Of a DNA stretch of 64,000 bases, positions 7,390-16,309 are shown in pieces. A program made the translations under genes and the position numbers. The DNA comes from Sinomonas susongensis (GTDB lineage: Bacteria; Actinomycetota; Actinomycetes; Actinomycetales; Micrococcaceae): NCBI RefSeq assembly GCF_005877005.1, contig NZ_SSNH01000002.1:411565-475564 (forward strand), read 5' to 3'. How positions within the stretch are numbered: position 1 is the first letter of the stretch; each line of letters begins with the position of its first letter. The notes under the pieces are model-generated. The model searched no databases, was not told the origin of the DNA, and saw only the letters and a list, made by a program, of their open reading frames with translations.

Positions 7390-8924
7390 TACTTCTTCCG
7401 CGAACGCTTCTCCCGGACGCGCATGCTGATCTCGATCGGGGTGCCCTCGAAACCGAACGTCTCGCGCAGTCTGCGCGTGATGAAACGGCGGTAGCCCGGG
7501 TCGAGGAAGCCGGACGTGAAGAGGACGAACTTCGGGGGTCGGCTCTGGGCCTGGGTGCCGAAGAGGATGCGGGGCTGCTTGCCTCCGCGCACGGGGTGCG
7601 GGTGCGCGGAGACGAGCTCCCCGAGGAACGCGTTGAGCTTGCCCGTCGGGATGCGGGTGTCCCAACCGGCGAGGGCCTTGTCGAGCGCGGGGACGAGACG
7701 ATCGCGGTGCCAGCCCGTCTTGGCCGAGAGGTTCACGCGCGGCGCCCACTCGACGTGCGCGAGGTCCTTCTCGATCTCGCGTTCGAGCCAGCGGCGACGC
7801 TCGTCGTCCATGAGGTCCCACTTGTTGAACGCGATGACGAGGGCCCGGCCGGACTCGATGGCGAGGTTGATGATACGGATGTCCTGCTCGGCCAGGACCT
7901 CGTCGGCGCTGAGGAGGACGACGGCGACTTCCGCCTTCTCGAGGGCGGCTTGCGTCCGCAGCGAGGCGTAGTACTCAGCGCCCTTGGCCATGTGCTGCCG
8001 GCGGCGGATTCCCGCGGTGTCGACGAAGCGCCAGACCCGTCCGCCGAGTTCGATGAACTCGTCGACCGGGTCGCGCGTCGTGCCGGCAAGCTCGTTGACG
8101 ACGACGCGCTCCGAGCCGGCGAGCTTGTTCAGGAGCGAGGACTTGCCCACGTTCGGCCGCCCGATGAGCGCGACACGGCGGGGGCCGCCCGAACGCTCGA
8201 GGCCGGCGATCGCGGAGAACTCCGGCAGGACTTCCAGCGCCGCGTCGAGGAGGTCGGCGACGCCCCGGCCGTGCATGGCCGAGACGGGGTACGGCTGGCC
8301 GAACCCGAGGCCCCACAGGGCGGCGGCATCCGCCTCCTGCACAATGTCGTCCACCTTGTTCGCAACGAGCAGGACAGGCTTCTTCGACTTGCGCAGCATG
8401 CGCATCACGGCTTCGTCGGTCGCCGTCGCGCCGACCGTCGAGTCGACGACGAACAGGACCGCGTCGGCCATGCGCACGGCGATCTCGGCCTGTTCCGCCA
8501 CTGAGGCGTGGATGCCACGCGCGTCGCGCTCCCAGCCGCCGGTGTCGACGAGCGTGAACCCTCGCCCGTTCCATTCGGCAGGATAGGAGACGCGGTCGCG
8601 CGTCACCCCGGGAACGTCCTCCACCACTGCCTCGCGGCGGCCGAGGATACGGTTCACGAGCGTGGACTTGCCGACGTTCGGTCGGCCGATGATCGCGAGG
8701 ACCGGATCCATGCGCGTGGGAGCATCGGCGTCCCACTCTTCGCCGTCCAGGGCGAGGAGGCGCGCGTCCTCCTCGTCGAGCTCGTAGTCCTCGAGCCCGG
8801 CCCGGAGGGCCGCCGCCCGCTGCTCGGCCTCGTCGTCGCCCATTGTCGCGAGGCGCTCGGCGACTTGGTCGCCGCCCTCGGGCTCGTACTCTTCAGCGGC
8901 GATGTCGCCTACGGCGTCGCTCAT
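7389..8924 (-). CDS. der: GTPase Der (EngA), ribosome assembly
   Basis: 511 aa with two tandem GTPase domains. The first P-loop is GRPNVGKST at 80-88 and the second GRPNVGKSS near 258; each has its DTGG/DTAG switch II and NKVD/NKWD specificity motif. A KH-like domain follows (residues 400-505) and the tail is basic (KRSRKK). The first 70 residues form an acidic extension common in actinobacterial Der. The protein acts in 50S subunit maturation. The ATG is preceded by GAAGGAGAG. It is the last gene of the parA-scpA-scpB-rluB-tyrA-cmk-der series, an arrangement also known from mycobacteria. Confidence 0.97.
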   Translation of the reverse strand: MSDAVGDIAAEEYEPEGGDQVAERLATMGDDEAEQRAAALRAGLEDYELDEEDARLLALDGEEWDADAPTRMDPVLAIIGRPNVGKSTLVNRILGRREAVVEDVPGVTRDRVSYPAEWNGRGFTLVDTGGWERDARGIHASVAEQAEIAVRMADAVLFVVDSTVGATATDEAVMRMLRKSKKPVLLVANKVDDIVQEADAAALWGLGFGQPYPVSAMHGRGVADLLDAALEVLPEFSAIAGLERSGGPRRVALIGRPNVGKSSLLNKLAGSERVVVNELAGTTRDPVDEFIELGGRVWRFVDTAGIRRRQHMAKGAEYYASLRTQAALEKAEVAVVLLSADEVLAEQDIRIINLAIESGRALVIAFNKWDLMDDERRRWLEREIEKDLAHVEWAPRVNLSAKTGWHRDRLVPALDKALAGWDTRIPTGKLNAFLGELVSAHPHPVRGGKQPRILFGTQAQSRPPKFVLFTSGFLDPGYRRFITRRLRETFGFEGTPIEISMRVREKRSRKK

Positions 8925-8958
8925 GCTGACTCTCCTTCGTTGATGTCAAAGCGGCGGG

Positions 8959-9771
8959 TCAGTGCCCGGCCTGGGGTGCGGCAACGGCCGCGTGGACGAC
9001 TGCGAGGACCGCCTCGACGGTCTCCTCGAAGTCGAGGTCTGATGAATCGAGGGTGAACACGCCGTCCGCGGCCTGGGTGAAGCTCGCGACGGTCGAGTCC
9101 TTGAGGTCCCGCCCCACGACCTGCTCGTGCAGGTCCTCGGCGGTCTGGGTGCCGCCGAGCTGGAGCCCGCGGCGCCGCATCCGCGCTTCCTCGGACGCCG
9201 TCAACAGGAGCCGCACCTCGGCGTCGCGCGCGACCACCGTCGTGATGTCCCGGCCCTCGACGACCATGCGGCGGCCATGCACGGCGATGAGGGCCCGCTG
9301 GCGCCGGATGAGCTCGTTGCGGACCCCGAGGTTGGTCGCCACCGCGCTGACCGACTGCGAGATCCGCGGCTCGCGGATCTCCGCGGTCACATCGTGGCCC
9401 CGGACCGACACGCTCTCGTGGTCGGCGCTCGTGCTCAGCTCGAGGTCGAGCGCGCGGGCCGAAGCTTCCACAAGTGCACCGTCAGTCAGGTCGAGTCCGC
9501 GATCGAGGCAGTCCCACGTCACCGCGCGGTACATCGCGCCGGTGTCGAGATAGGCGAGGCGAAGGCGGCGAGCGACCTCCTTGGAGACGCTCGACTTGCC
9601 TGAGCCGGACGGGCCGTCGATCGCGACGACGAGCGGGCGCCCGACGCGAAGCGGCTCCTCCCCGGGCACGGGCGTGTAGCGCACGGTCGTTCCCCGCGCG
9701 GAGCTCGTCGAGCTGAACTCCGCGCCGGTTTCCGAGCCGCGCCCAGAGTCAGTCACTGCAGCACCCGCCAT
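8959..9771 (-). CDS. cmk: Cytidylate kinase
   Basis: 270 aa. The P-loop GPSGSGKSS is at residues 53-61, with YLDTGAMYRAVT downstream for nucleotide binding and the GRDITTVVARDAEV segment typical of Cmk. It phosphorylates CMP/dCMP with ATP. The N-terminal 45 residues are Ser/Thr-rich and longer than usual. The ATG at 9771 overlaps the end of tyrA by 19 bp, so an internal start such as the GTG at 9684 is possible. der follows 34 bp later. Confidence 0.93.
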   Translation of the reverse strand: MAGAAVTDSGRGSETGAEFSSTSSARGTTVRYTPVPGEEPLRVGRPLVVAIDGPSGSGKSSVSKEVARRLRLAYLDTGAMYRAVTWDCLDRGLDLTDGALVEASARALDLELSTSADHESVSVRGHDVTAEIREPRISQSVSAVATNLGVRNELIRRQRALIAVHGRRMVVEGRDITTVVARDAEVRLLLTASEEARMRRRGLQLGGTQTAEDLHEQVVGRDLKDSTVASFTQAADGVFTLDSSDLDFEETVEAVLAVVHAAVAAPQAGH

Positions 9772-10853
9772 CCCCGCTCCTCCAGTTCCGCTACCAGTTC
9801 ATCGTGCTTGCTCGGGAGCACGGAGATCTCCACCATGCCCACATTCCGCCCCGACGAGTGGTCGAGGCGCAGATCCTCGAGGTTCACACCGATCTCGCCG
9901 ATCTCGGTGAGCAGCCTCGCGATCTGCCCGGGCCTGTCGTCGACGAGCACCGTGAGCCACGAAAACGCCTGCGGCGGCCCGCCGTGCTTGCCGGGTATAC
10001 GTGCCTGGCCCGCGTTGCCCTCGCTCATGAGCTGTGCGAGGTCGAGCCGCGCACCCGGTGCTGTCGGATCCTCGAGCGTGCTGATGAGCCGCTCGACGTC
10101 CTCCCGCACACCGTACAGGTGCTTGACGAGCTTGTCCGCGTTCGCCCCGAGGATCTGGATCCAGAGTCCGGGATCGCTCGCCGCGATGCGCGTGGTGTCC
10201 CGCAGCCCGTTCCCCGCGAGCGAGAGCAGCCGCAGGTCAGTGCCCTGAAGCCGACTTGCGAGGAGCGAGGACATGACCTGCGGTAGATGGCTCACGAGCG
10301 CCACCGCCTCGTCGTGCTCGTCGGCGTCGAACTCCATGACGGTCGCTCCCAGGTCCGCGCCCAGCGCCTTGGCGAGGCGCACGGCGTCGTCCGAAGCCTC
10401 CCGGTGAGCGCACACGACCCACGGCATCGACGTGAAGAGCTCGCCGCGGGCGGCGACCGGTCCCGACTTCTCGCGGCCCGCCATCGGGTGCGTGCCCACG
10501 TACCTCGAGAGGTCGGCAGGACGCCGGCGCAGTTCGTCGAGGATCGCGGACTTCACGCTCGCGATGTCCACGACGACGGCGTGCGGCCAGCGGGCGAGGG
10601 AGCGCTCGACGACGTCGGCCGTCACGTCGGGCGGCGCGGCGACGACGACGAGCTGCGGCTCGGCGCCACGGTCCGCGTCGAGCTCGGCGACGGGCCGACC
10701 GGCGCCGATGTCGACAGCCACCGCCTGATGGGTAGGCGAGGGATCTTCGAGGAAGACGGGGACGCCGCGGTGCTCGAGCCCGAGTCCGATGCTCGTGCCG
10801 AGGAGGCCCGTGCCGATCACGACGACGGGGCCGCCCAAGTGCGTCTGGGCCAT
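9753..10853 (-). CDS. tyrA: Prephenate dehydrogenase (tyrosine biosynthesis)
   Basis: 366 aa. A Rossmann NAD(P) motif GTGLLGTSIGLGL lies near residue 14, the prephenate site includes THPMAGREKSGP near 145, and an ACT-like regulatory domain with LTVLVDDRPGQIARL starts near residue 300. It converts prephenate to 4-hydroxyphenylpyruvate. It follows rluB by 3 bp and overlaps cmk, as part of one minus-strand transcription unit. Confidence 0.94.
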   Translation of the reverse strand: MAQTHLGGPVVVIGTGLLGTSIGLGLEHRGVPVFLEDPSPTHQAVAVDIGAGRPVAELDADRGAEPQLVVVAAPPDVTADVVERSLARWPHAVVVDIASVKSAILDELRRRPADLSRYVGTHPMAGREKSGPVAARGELFTSMPWVVCAHREASDDAVRLAKALGADLGATVMEFDADEHDEAVALVSHLPQVMSSLLASRLQGTDLRLLSLAGNGLRDTTRIAASDPGLWIQILGANADKLVKHLYGVREDVERLISTLEDPTAPGARLDLAQLMSEGNAGQARIPGKHGGPPQAFSWLTVLVDDRPGQIARLLTEIGEIGVNLEDLRLDHSSGRNVGMVEISVLPSKHDELVAELEERGWRVLQ

Positions 10854-10856
10854 CCT

Positions 10857-11906
10857 CTAGAGCCCCACAGCCGCCATGAGATGCCCCACTTCCTGCTTGC
10901 CGAGCTTCCGGACGGTGCCCTGCTTCTGGTCTCCGAGGCCGATCGGTCCGATCTTCGCGCGCACGAGCCGCTGGACCGGGAAGCCGACCGCGTCGAACAT
11001 GCGGCGGACGATCCGGTTCTTGCCCGAGTGCAGCACGACCTCGACGAGCACGAAGCCCGGAGTCGAGTCGACGAGCTTGAAGGAATCGACCTTCGCGAGG
11101 CCGTCCTCGAGTTCGATCCCCCGCCGGAGCTGGGCGCCGACGCCGTGGGGCATCGGGCCGCGCACCTGCACGACGTACGTCTTGGGCACCTCGTACGACG
11201 GGTGCGAGAGGCGGTTCGCGAGCTCGCCGTCGTTCGTGAGGAGCAGGAGCCCCTCGGTGTTGGTGTCGAGCCGGCCGACGTGGAAGAGCCGCTCAGGCGT
11301 GCCCGCGCGGAGGTAGTCGGAGATGCACGGACGTCCTTCCGGATCGTCCATGGTGGACACGACGCCGCGCGGCTTGTTGAACGCCATGTAGACGAGGTGC
11401 TCGTTGGTCTGGACACGCACGCCGTCCACGTGGATCACGTCCGTCTCGGGGTTGACCCGGCTGCCGAGCTCCGTGACGATCTGGCCGTTGACCTCGACGC
11501 GGCCCTGCTCGATGAGCTCCTCGCATACGCGCCGCGAGGCCACGCCCGCGTTCGCCATGACCTTCTGAAGGCGCACGCCCTCGTCGTTCATCTCGGCGCG
11601 CGTCCGCGGCCTGTGCTGGGGAAGCGGAGTCGGGGACTTCCGTTCGGTCCGCTGGACGGCCCCGAGGTTGCGCCCGAAGCGCTCGTTGGCGAACGGGGCT
11701 GCGCCCGTTCCCTTCGGCTGCGGCCGCTCGCCGCGCTTGCGCTGAGAACCCTTCGGGGCGCCCTTGGCGCCGCCCCGGGCGGAGTTCCCGCGAGAACCGA
11801 ATGAACCCGAATCGCTCTTTGCGCTGCTCCTCTGAGCTGCGCTGTTCTTCGGGGTGGGGCGTTGCCCCCTGTTGCGTGGTGAACCCTGGCGTCCCGCCTG
11901 TGTCAT
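10857..11906 (-). CDS. rluB: 23S rRNA pseudouridine synthase, RluB family
   Basis: 349 aa. The first 105 residues are a basic, low-complexity tail rich in Gly, Arg, Ser and Lys. An S4 RNA-binding domain follows (RLQKVMANAGVASRR), then the RsuA/RluB catalytic domain with GRLDTNTEGLLLLTND containing the catalytic Asp. E. coli RluB modifies U2605 of 23S rRNA. The basic tail is much longer than in E. coli but usual in actinobacteria. A 209-bp spacer separates it from scpB, so it may have its own promoter. Confidence 0.94.
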   Translation of the reverse strand: MTQAGRQGSPRNRGQRPTPKNSAAQRSSAKSDSGSFGSRGNSARGGAKGAPKGSQRKRGERPQPKGTGAAPFANERFGRNLGAVQRTERKSPTPLPQHRPRTRAEMNDEGVRLQKVMANAGVASRRVCEELIEQGRVEVNGQIVTELGSRVNPETDVIHVDGVRVQTNEHLVYMAFNKPRGVVSTMDDPEGRPCISDYLRAGTPERLFHVGRLDTNTEGLLLLTNDGELANRLSHPSYEVPKTYVVQVRGPMPHGVGAQLRRGIELEDGLAKVDSFKLVDSTPGFVLVEVVLHSGKNRIVRRMFDAVGFPVQRLVRAKIGPIGLGDQKQGTVRKLGKQEVGHLMAAVGL

Positions 11907-12096
11907 GACCCGGCCTCAAGTATGTTGAAAAGGAGAATCTCGTGCCCGCTATGCTGCGGGCGGGGCATACAGCCCGCATCTACGATACCGGATAGTGGGC
12001 TCCCGCTTGGGTCACGGGTGACTCAGGTCTCCCCTCACCGCTCCCCATCGCCCGCGCCAGCCTCCCCAGGTTTTCCGAAAGTGGGGAAGCCGGAAC

Positions 12097-12119
12097 ATGA
12101 GGCGGGAGCGTCGCCTCAT
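12097..12119 (-). terminator. Hairpin overlapping the scpB stop
   Basis: ATGAGGCG and CGCCTCAT form an 8-bp stem with a 7-nt loop. A second weak stem (TCCCCA/TGGGGA) lies just downstream near 12063-12087. Neither has a U-tract, so partial attenuation before rluB is the most that can be said. Confidence 0.3.
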
Positions 12120-12667
12120 CGCTCCAGTTCGATCGAGGCCAGCTCGTCGAGCCCCGGCAGGTGGGGCGAAATCTGCGGGAGTTCGGAAACCGAGCCGATC
12201 CCGAGCCGCTCGAGGAAGTACGACGTCGTCTGGTACAGGATCGCGCCCGACTCCGGGTCCGTGCCGGCCTCCTCGATGAGGCCGCGGGTAACAAGGGTGC
12301 GCACGACGGAGTCCACGTTGACTCCACGGATCGCCGCGACGCGAGACCGAGCGACCGGCTGGCGATACGCGATGACGGCGAGCGTCTCGAGCGCGGCCTG
12401 CGTGAGCCGGGCCGTCTGGCCCTCGAGCACATAGCGCGAGACGATCTCGGCGTAGTCGGGCCGCGAGTAGAACCGCCATCCGCCCGCCACAGAACGGAGC
12501 TCGAACCCCCGCCCCTCGGCATCGTATTCGGCCGCGAGGCGGGTGAGGAGGTCCTCGACCTCGGGCTGCGGCAGCTCGAGCGTGGCCGCGAGATCCACGG
12601 CGCTCACCGGCTCGTCCACGACCATGAGCACGGCCTCGAGTGCGGCCGCGTTCCGATTACCCTGCAT
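12116..12667 (-). CDS. scpB: Segregation and condensation protein B
   Basis: 183 aa from the ATG at 12667, which lies 8 bp after GGGGAG and overlaps the scpA stop. An ATG further upstream (12769) would add a repetitive Met-Pro-rich stretch that is only the scpA tail read in another frame. The protein has the two winged-helix domains of ScpB (AALEAVLMVVDEPVS at the start, LEALAVIAYRQPVARS in the second domain). It joins ScpA and the Smc ATPase in chromosome condensation. Confidence 0.93.
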   Translation of the reverse strand: MQGNRNAAALEAVLMVVDEPVSAVDLAATLELPQPEVEDLLTRLAAEYDAEGRGFELRSVAGGWRFYSRPDYAEIVSRYVLEGQTARLTQAALETLAVIAYRQPVARSRVAAIRGVNVDSVVRTLVTRGLIEEAGTDPESGAILYQTTSYFLERLGIGSVSELPQISPHLPGLDELASIELER

Positions 12668-13610
12668 GCTGCTTCTCCCCTGCCTCGTCGGCATCTGGCT
12701 CGTCGGCATCGGGCCCGTCGGCATCTGGTTGGCCGGCATTTGGCCCTTCGGCATCTGGCTGGCCGGCATCGTCGTACTCCTCGCTCAAGCGGTCCGCGCC
12801 CCAGTCCTCCCCCGCCGTCCAGCGCACTCTGAGCTCCGCGAGCGGCGCCGCCTGCTCGAAGGCGACCGCCCGGTCGCGGAACATCTCGAGCAGCGCGAGG
12901 AACCGGGCCACGACCATGAGGCGGGAGTCGGCGTCGGCTGTGAGGGCCCTGAAACTCTGCGGGCCCCCCGACCGCAAGCGCTCGCCCAGGAGGGCGGCCT
13001 GTTCTCGCACACTCACGGCGGGGGCGTGGAGGTGTGCGAGGCCTACCTCCGAGGGCGGGGCCTCCTTGGGCACGAACGCCTTGGCCGCGAGCGCCGTGAA
13101 CTGCTCCGGCGTGTGCTGCCACACGAGTTCGGGCAGAAGCGCGGCGAACGCAGGCTCGAGGCCCACGGTCCGCGGGAAGCGCCGGCCTTCGGCCTCGAGC
13201 GTCTCGCCGAAGAGCGCGGCGATCTCCTTGAACGCCTTGTACTGGAGGAGCCGCGCGAAGAGGAGGTCGCGGGCCTCGAGCCGGGCCACGTCCTCCTCGT
13301 CCTCGACCTCGCCCTGCGGCAGGAGCCGAGCCGCCTTGAGGTCGAGCAGCGTGGCCGCGATGACGAGGAACTCGCTCGCCTCGTCGAGGGCCCATTCCTC
13401 GCCCCGGTCCTTCATCGCGCGGATGTACGCGATGAAGTCGTCCGTGACAGTTGCGAGCGCCACCTCGGTGATGTCGAGGCGGCGCTTGGCGATCAGCCCC
13501 AGGAGGGCGTCGAAGGGACCGGTGAAGTTGTCCAGCCGGACTTCGAACCCGGACGCGGGCTCGCCGGCGATCGGCTCGCTAGGGTGCTCCACCGCGGGCC
13601 ACAAGCTCAC
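12657..13610 (-). CDS. scpA: Segregation and condensation protein A (kleisin)
   Basis: 317 aa from a GTG at 13610 that overlaps the parA end by 32 bp; an upstream ATG at 13688 would lie deeper inside parA. The kleisin N-terminal region FEVRLDNFTGPFDALLGLIA and the LLDLKAARLLPQGE segment identify it. It bridges Smc heads with ScpB. The last 35 residues are an acidic repeat built from Asp-Ala-Asp/Glu-x-Pro units encoded by a 15-bp tandem DNA repeat, which is not part of the kleisin fold. Confidence 0.93.
   Translation of the reverse strand: MSLWPAVEHPSEPIAGEPASGFEVRLDNFTGPFDALLGLIAKRRLDITEVALATVTDDFIAYIRAMKDRGEEWALDEASEFLVIAATLLDLKAARLLPQGEVEDEEDVARLEARDLLFARLLQYKAFKEIAALFGETLEAEGRRFPRTVGLEPAFAALLPELVWQHTPEQFTALAAKAFVPKEAPPSEVGLAHLHAPAVSVREQAALLGERLRSGGPQSFRALTADADSRLMVVARFLALLEMFRDRAVAFEQAAPLAELRVRWTAGEDWGADRLSEEYDDAGQPDAEGPNAGQPDADGPDADEPDADEAGEKQHAG
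12686..12774. repeat. 15-bp tandem repeat at the scpA 3' end
   Basis: Six units of the type CGTCGGCATCTGGCT run from 12686 to 12774 with a few substitutions. The period is a multiple of three, so the scpA frame stays open and the copy number can change without disrupting it. It lies just upstream of the scpB start. Confidence 0.85.
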
Positions 13611-14490
13611 GCGCGAGCCGCCGGTACGCCTCCGCGCCGGCGTGGTTCGTGGCGTAGCGGGTGATCGGCTCGGCCGCGACCGTGGCATCGGCGAACTTGA
13701 TGGTGCGCTTGATGACGGAGTCGAAGACCTTGTCTCCGAAGGCCTCGATGAGCCGCGCGAGCACCTCGCGGCTGTGGAGGGTCCGGGAGTCGTACATCGT
13801 GGCGAGGACGCCGTCGACGACGAGCCGCGGGTTGAGCCGGTCCTGGACCTTCTCGATGGTCTCCACGAGGAGGGCTACGGCACGCAGCGCGAAGAACTCG
13901 CAGATGAGGGGGATGATGACTCCGTCCGCCGCCGAGAGGGCGTTGACGGTCAGCAGGCCGAGCGAGGGCTGGCAGTCGATGAGGACGAGGTCGTAGTCGT
14001 CCCGGACCTTCCGGAGTGCGCTCGCGAGAACCTGCTCTCGGGCCACCTCCGTGACGAGCTGCACCTCGGCCGCGGAGAGGTCGATGTTCGCCGGAAGGAG
14101 GTCGAGGTTCTCGATCTCGGTCTTGCGGATCGCGTCGCGGATGTCGACGTGCCGGTCCATCATGACGTTGTAGACGGTGAGGTCCAGCTCATGCGGGTTC
14201 GTCCCGAGCCCGGCCGACGCCGCTCCTTGGGGATCGAAGTCCACGATCAGCACTCGGCGGCCGTATTCGGCGAGCGCGGCGGCGAGGTTGATCGCCGACG
14301 TCGTCTTGCCGACGCCACCCTTCTGGTTGACCATCGCGATGATCCGGGAGGGCCCGTGCGACTCGAGCGGAGCCGGCACGGGATATTCGCGTTCGGGCCG
14401 GCCCGTGGGGCCGAGGACGACGTCGGTGAGGTCTTCGGTGATGCCGTCCAGAGTCGCCGAGCTCTGCTCTGTGCTCACGTATCCATCCAC
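13579..14490 (-). CDS. parA: ParA/Soj-family ATPase
   Basis: About 303 aa from the GTG at 14490; a GTG at 14478 and an ATG at 14568 are alternatives. The deviant Walker A KGGVGKTTSAINLA, the Walker A' region LIVDFDPQGAAS and LVLIDCQPSLG are present. It is the chromosomal ParA paralogue encoded with scpAB in actinobacteria, not the oriC-linked parAB: no parB follows. In Mycobacterium tuberculosis this block is preceded, a few genes away, by xerD. Here the genes upstream are dctA and a 38-kb accessory block. GGAAG lies upstream of the start region. Confidence 0.92.
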   Translation of the reverse strand: MDGYVSTEQSSATLDGITEDLTDVVLGPTGRPEREYPVPAPLESHGPSRIIAMVNQKGGVGKTTSAINLAAALAEYGRRVLIVDFDPQGAASAGLGTNPHELDLTVYNVMMDRHVDIRDAIRKTEIENLDLLPANIDLSAAEVQLVTEVAREQVLASALRKVRDDYDLVLIDCQPSLGLLTVNALSAADGVIIPLICEFFALRAVALLVETIEKVQDRLNPRLVVDGVLATMYDSRTLHSREVLARLIEAFGDKVFDSVIKRTIKFADATVAAEPITRYATNHAGAEAYRRLARELVARGGAP

Positions 14491-14615
14491 ACTTTCGAAT
14501 CGCTGCCTTCGGCTTCCTTGAGTCACAACCCTACACGCGCGCGAAACGCAGACGGCGGACCTTGACACATCCCCGTGAATGAGCCTTGAGCCTCAAGTAG
14601 AGCCTAAACGTTGGA

Positions 14616-14665
14616 CCAATGGATGGAGGGAGGCCGCGGGAAGGCGGCCTCCCTCCATCCATTGG
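14616..14665. terminator. Perfect 22-bp stem hairpin between dctA and parA
   Basis: Arms 14616-14637 and 14644-14665 are exactly complementary over 22 bp around a GGGAAG loop. It lies downstream of dctA on the minus strand and 125 bp before parA, so it most likely ends dctA transcription and insulates parA. A small palindrome CTTGAG-C-CTCAAG lies at 14586-14598. The stem is longer than usual for an intrinsic terminator. Confidence 0.7.
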
Positions 14666-14709
14666 GATGGCCCTGGACGGGATGGCCCTGGACGGGATGG
14701 CCCAGGACG
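14665..14709. repeat. Three 15-bp direct repeats after dctA
   Basis: GGATGGCCCTGGACG occurs at 14665-14679 and 14680-14694, and with one change at 14695-14709, directly after the hairpin and just beyond the dctA stop. Confidence 0.8.
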
Positions 14710-14716
14710 GGGTGGA

Positions 14717-16150
14717 TCAGGCGCGGGCCGGTTCCTTGAGGTCCGTCTCGGACGGGGCCGCCGCGCCGCCCGCCCCAGAGCTGCCCGCCCCAGAGCTGCC
14801 CGGCCCGGAGCTGCCCGCCTCAGAGCCGGCCGCGTCGTGGTCGGCGAGCATCGTGGTCTCGTCGAATGGAAGGCGCCCGGAGAGGACCTCGCCGACGCGG
14901 GGACGGTCGATCTCGCGCGTCCACACGCCCATCAGGACGGTTGCGACCGCGTTTCCGGTGAAGTTCGTCAGGGCACGGGCCTCTGACATGAAGCGGTCGA
15001 TGCCGACGATGAAGGACACGCCTCCGACGAGCTGCGGTGCGTGCGACTGGAGGCCGCCCGCGAGCGTCGCGAGCCCTGCGCCGCTCACCCCCGCCGCTCC
15101 CTTCGACGCGATGACCATGAAGACGAGGAGCGCGATCTGCTCGCCGAGGTTCATGGGCTGGCCCATCGCCGAGGAGATGAACAGCGAGGCCATGGTGAGG
15201 TAGATCGCCGTCCCGTCGAGGTTGAACGAGTAGCCGGTCGGGACCGTCACTCCCACTACCGGCTTCGACACGCCGAGGTGCTCCATCTTGGCGATGAGAC
15301 GTGGCAGCGCGGCCTCGGAGGAGGATGTCGAGACGATGATGAGGTACTCCCGCGCAAGGTACTTCATGAGCTTGAAGATGTTGACGCGGCCGACGACGCG
15401 CAGGAGCGTGCCGAGGATGACGACGACGAACAGGATGCACGTGATGTAGAAGGCGACCATGAGGGTGAGGAGGCTGAGGACGGCCTTCCAGCCTGTGGTC
15501 CCGACGACGGCGGCAATCGCGCCGAAGGCGCCGATCGGGGCGGCCCACATGATCATGACGAGGATGCGGAAGACGAGCACCTGCGCCTGGCGGATGAACT
15601 CGAGGAGCATTGCGCCGGCTTTGCCCATGCGCTGGAGTGCGAAGCCGACGAGGAGCGCGACGAAGAGCGTCTGGAGGACCTGGCCCGACGTGAGCGCGGA
15701 GACCAGCGTGTTGGGGATGATCCCGAGCAGGAAGTCCGACGTCCCCGAGGCAGCGGGCGCCTTGTACGTCGCGTCCTTGAGGTTGAGCCCGGAGCCGGGG
15801 TGGATGAGGTTCCCGACCACGAGCCCTATGGCGAGCGCGAAGGTGCTCATCACCATGAAGTAGACGAGCGCGAGGCCGCCGACCTTGCCGACGGTAGTGG
15901 CCTTCGCGATCGAGCCGATCCCGAGCACGATGGTGCAGAAGATGACCGGGGCGATCATCATCTTGATCAGGTTGACGAACGCGTCCCCGAGCGGCTTGAG
16001 ATCCGCTGCGAAGCCGTCCTTGCCTGGGAACATGAGGCCGACGACGACTCCGAGCACCACTGCGACGATGACGGCGATGTAGAGCCACTGGGTGCGGTCG
16101 GCCTTCTTCTTCGCCGGCTGCGTCGCCGGCGTCAGTGGCACGGTTGCCAT
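14717..16150 (-). CDS. dctA: C4-dicarboxylate:cation symporter (DctA family)
   Basis: 477 aa from the ATG at 16150 (GGAAGAGG ribosome site); the frame stays open upstream only by chance. The DAACS fold shows about eight hydrophobic segments, two hairpin loops including STSSSEAALPRLI, and the substrate-binding motif YSFNLDGTAIYL. FTGNAVATVL matches the last conserved helix. It imports succinate, fumarate and malate. The last 45 residues are a Gly/Ser/Ala tail encoded by 15-bp repeats (about 14760-14820). It is divergent from a CitA/DctB-like kinase and response regulator, which probably control it. Confidence 0.94.
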   Translation of the reverse strand: MATVPLTPATQPAKKKADRTQWLYIAVIVAVVLGVVVGLMFPGKDGFAADLKPLGDAFVNLIKMMIAPVIFCTIVLGIGSIAKATTVGKVGGLALVYFMVMSTFALAIGLVVGNLIHPGSGLNLKDATYKAPAASGTSDFLLGIIPNTLVSALTSGQVLQTLFVALLVGFALQRMGKAGAMLLEFIRQAQVLVFRILVMIMWAAPIGAFGAIAAVVGTTGWKAVLSLLTLMVAFYITCILFVVVILGTLLRVVGRVNIFKLMKYLAREYLIIVSTSSSEAALPRLIAKMEHLGVSKPVVGVTVPTGYSFNLDGTAIYLTMASLFISSAMGQPMNLGEQIALLVFMVIASKGAAGVSGAGLATLAGGLQSHAPQLVGGVSFIVGIDRFMSEARALTNFTGNAVATVLMGVWTREIDRPRVGEVLSGRLPFDETTMLADHDAAGSEAGSSGPGSSGAGSSGAGGAAAPSETDLKEPARA

Positions 16151-16309
16151 GAATCCTCTTCCTCGAGTGGGGCCGCGTCCCTGTGACCGCGGCCATACCA
16201 CCTTCCCGTAGAGTGTGAGCAGGGTCGCCTTTGCGTTCATATTGGTCACAGGTGAACGAAGGACCAACAGCGAAGAGGGGACCAGAGGGACAAGCGGAAA
16301 GGGAGCGCG
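16151..16309. promoter_or_regulatory. Divergent promoter region dctA / sensor kinase
   Basis: Within 159 bp there are two nested inverted pairs: GTTCA...TGAAC (about 16231-16257) and TTGGTC...GACCAA. They are candidate binding sites for the response regulator at 18016, placed to act on both directions. GCGAAGAGGGGACC precedes the kinase start. Confidence 0.35.

Noticed and set aside
12668..12769. Longer scpB starting at 12769
   Set aside because: The added residues are the scpA repeat read in another frame; the ATG at 12667 has the ribosome site.
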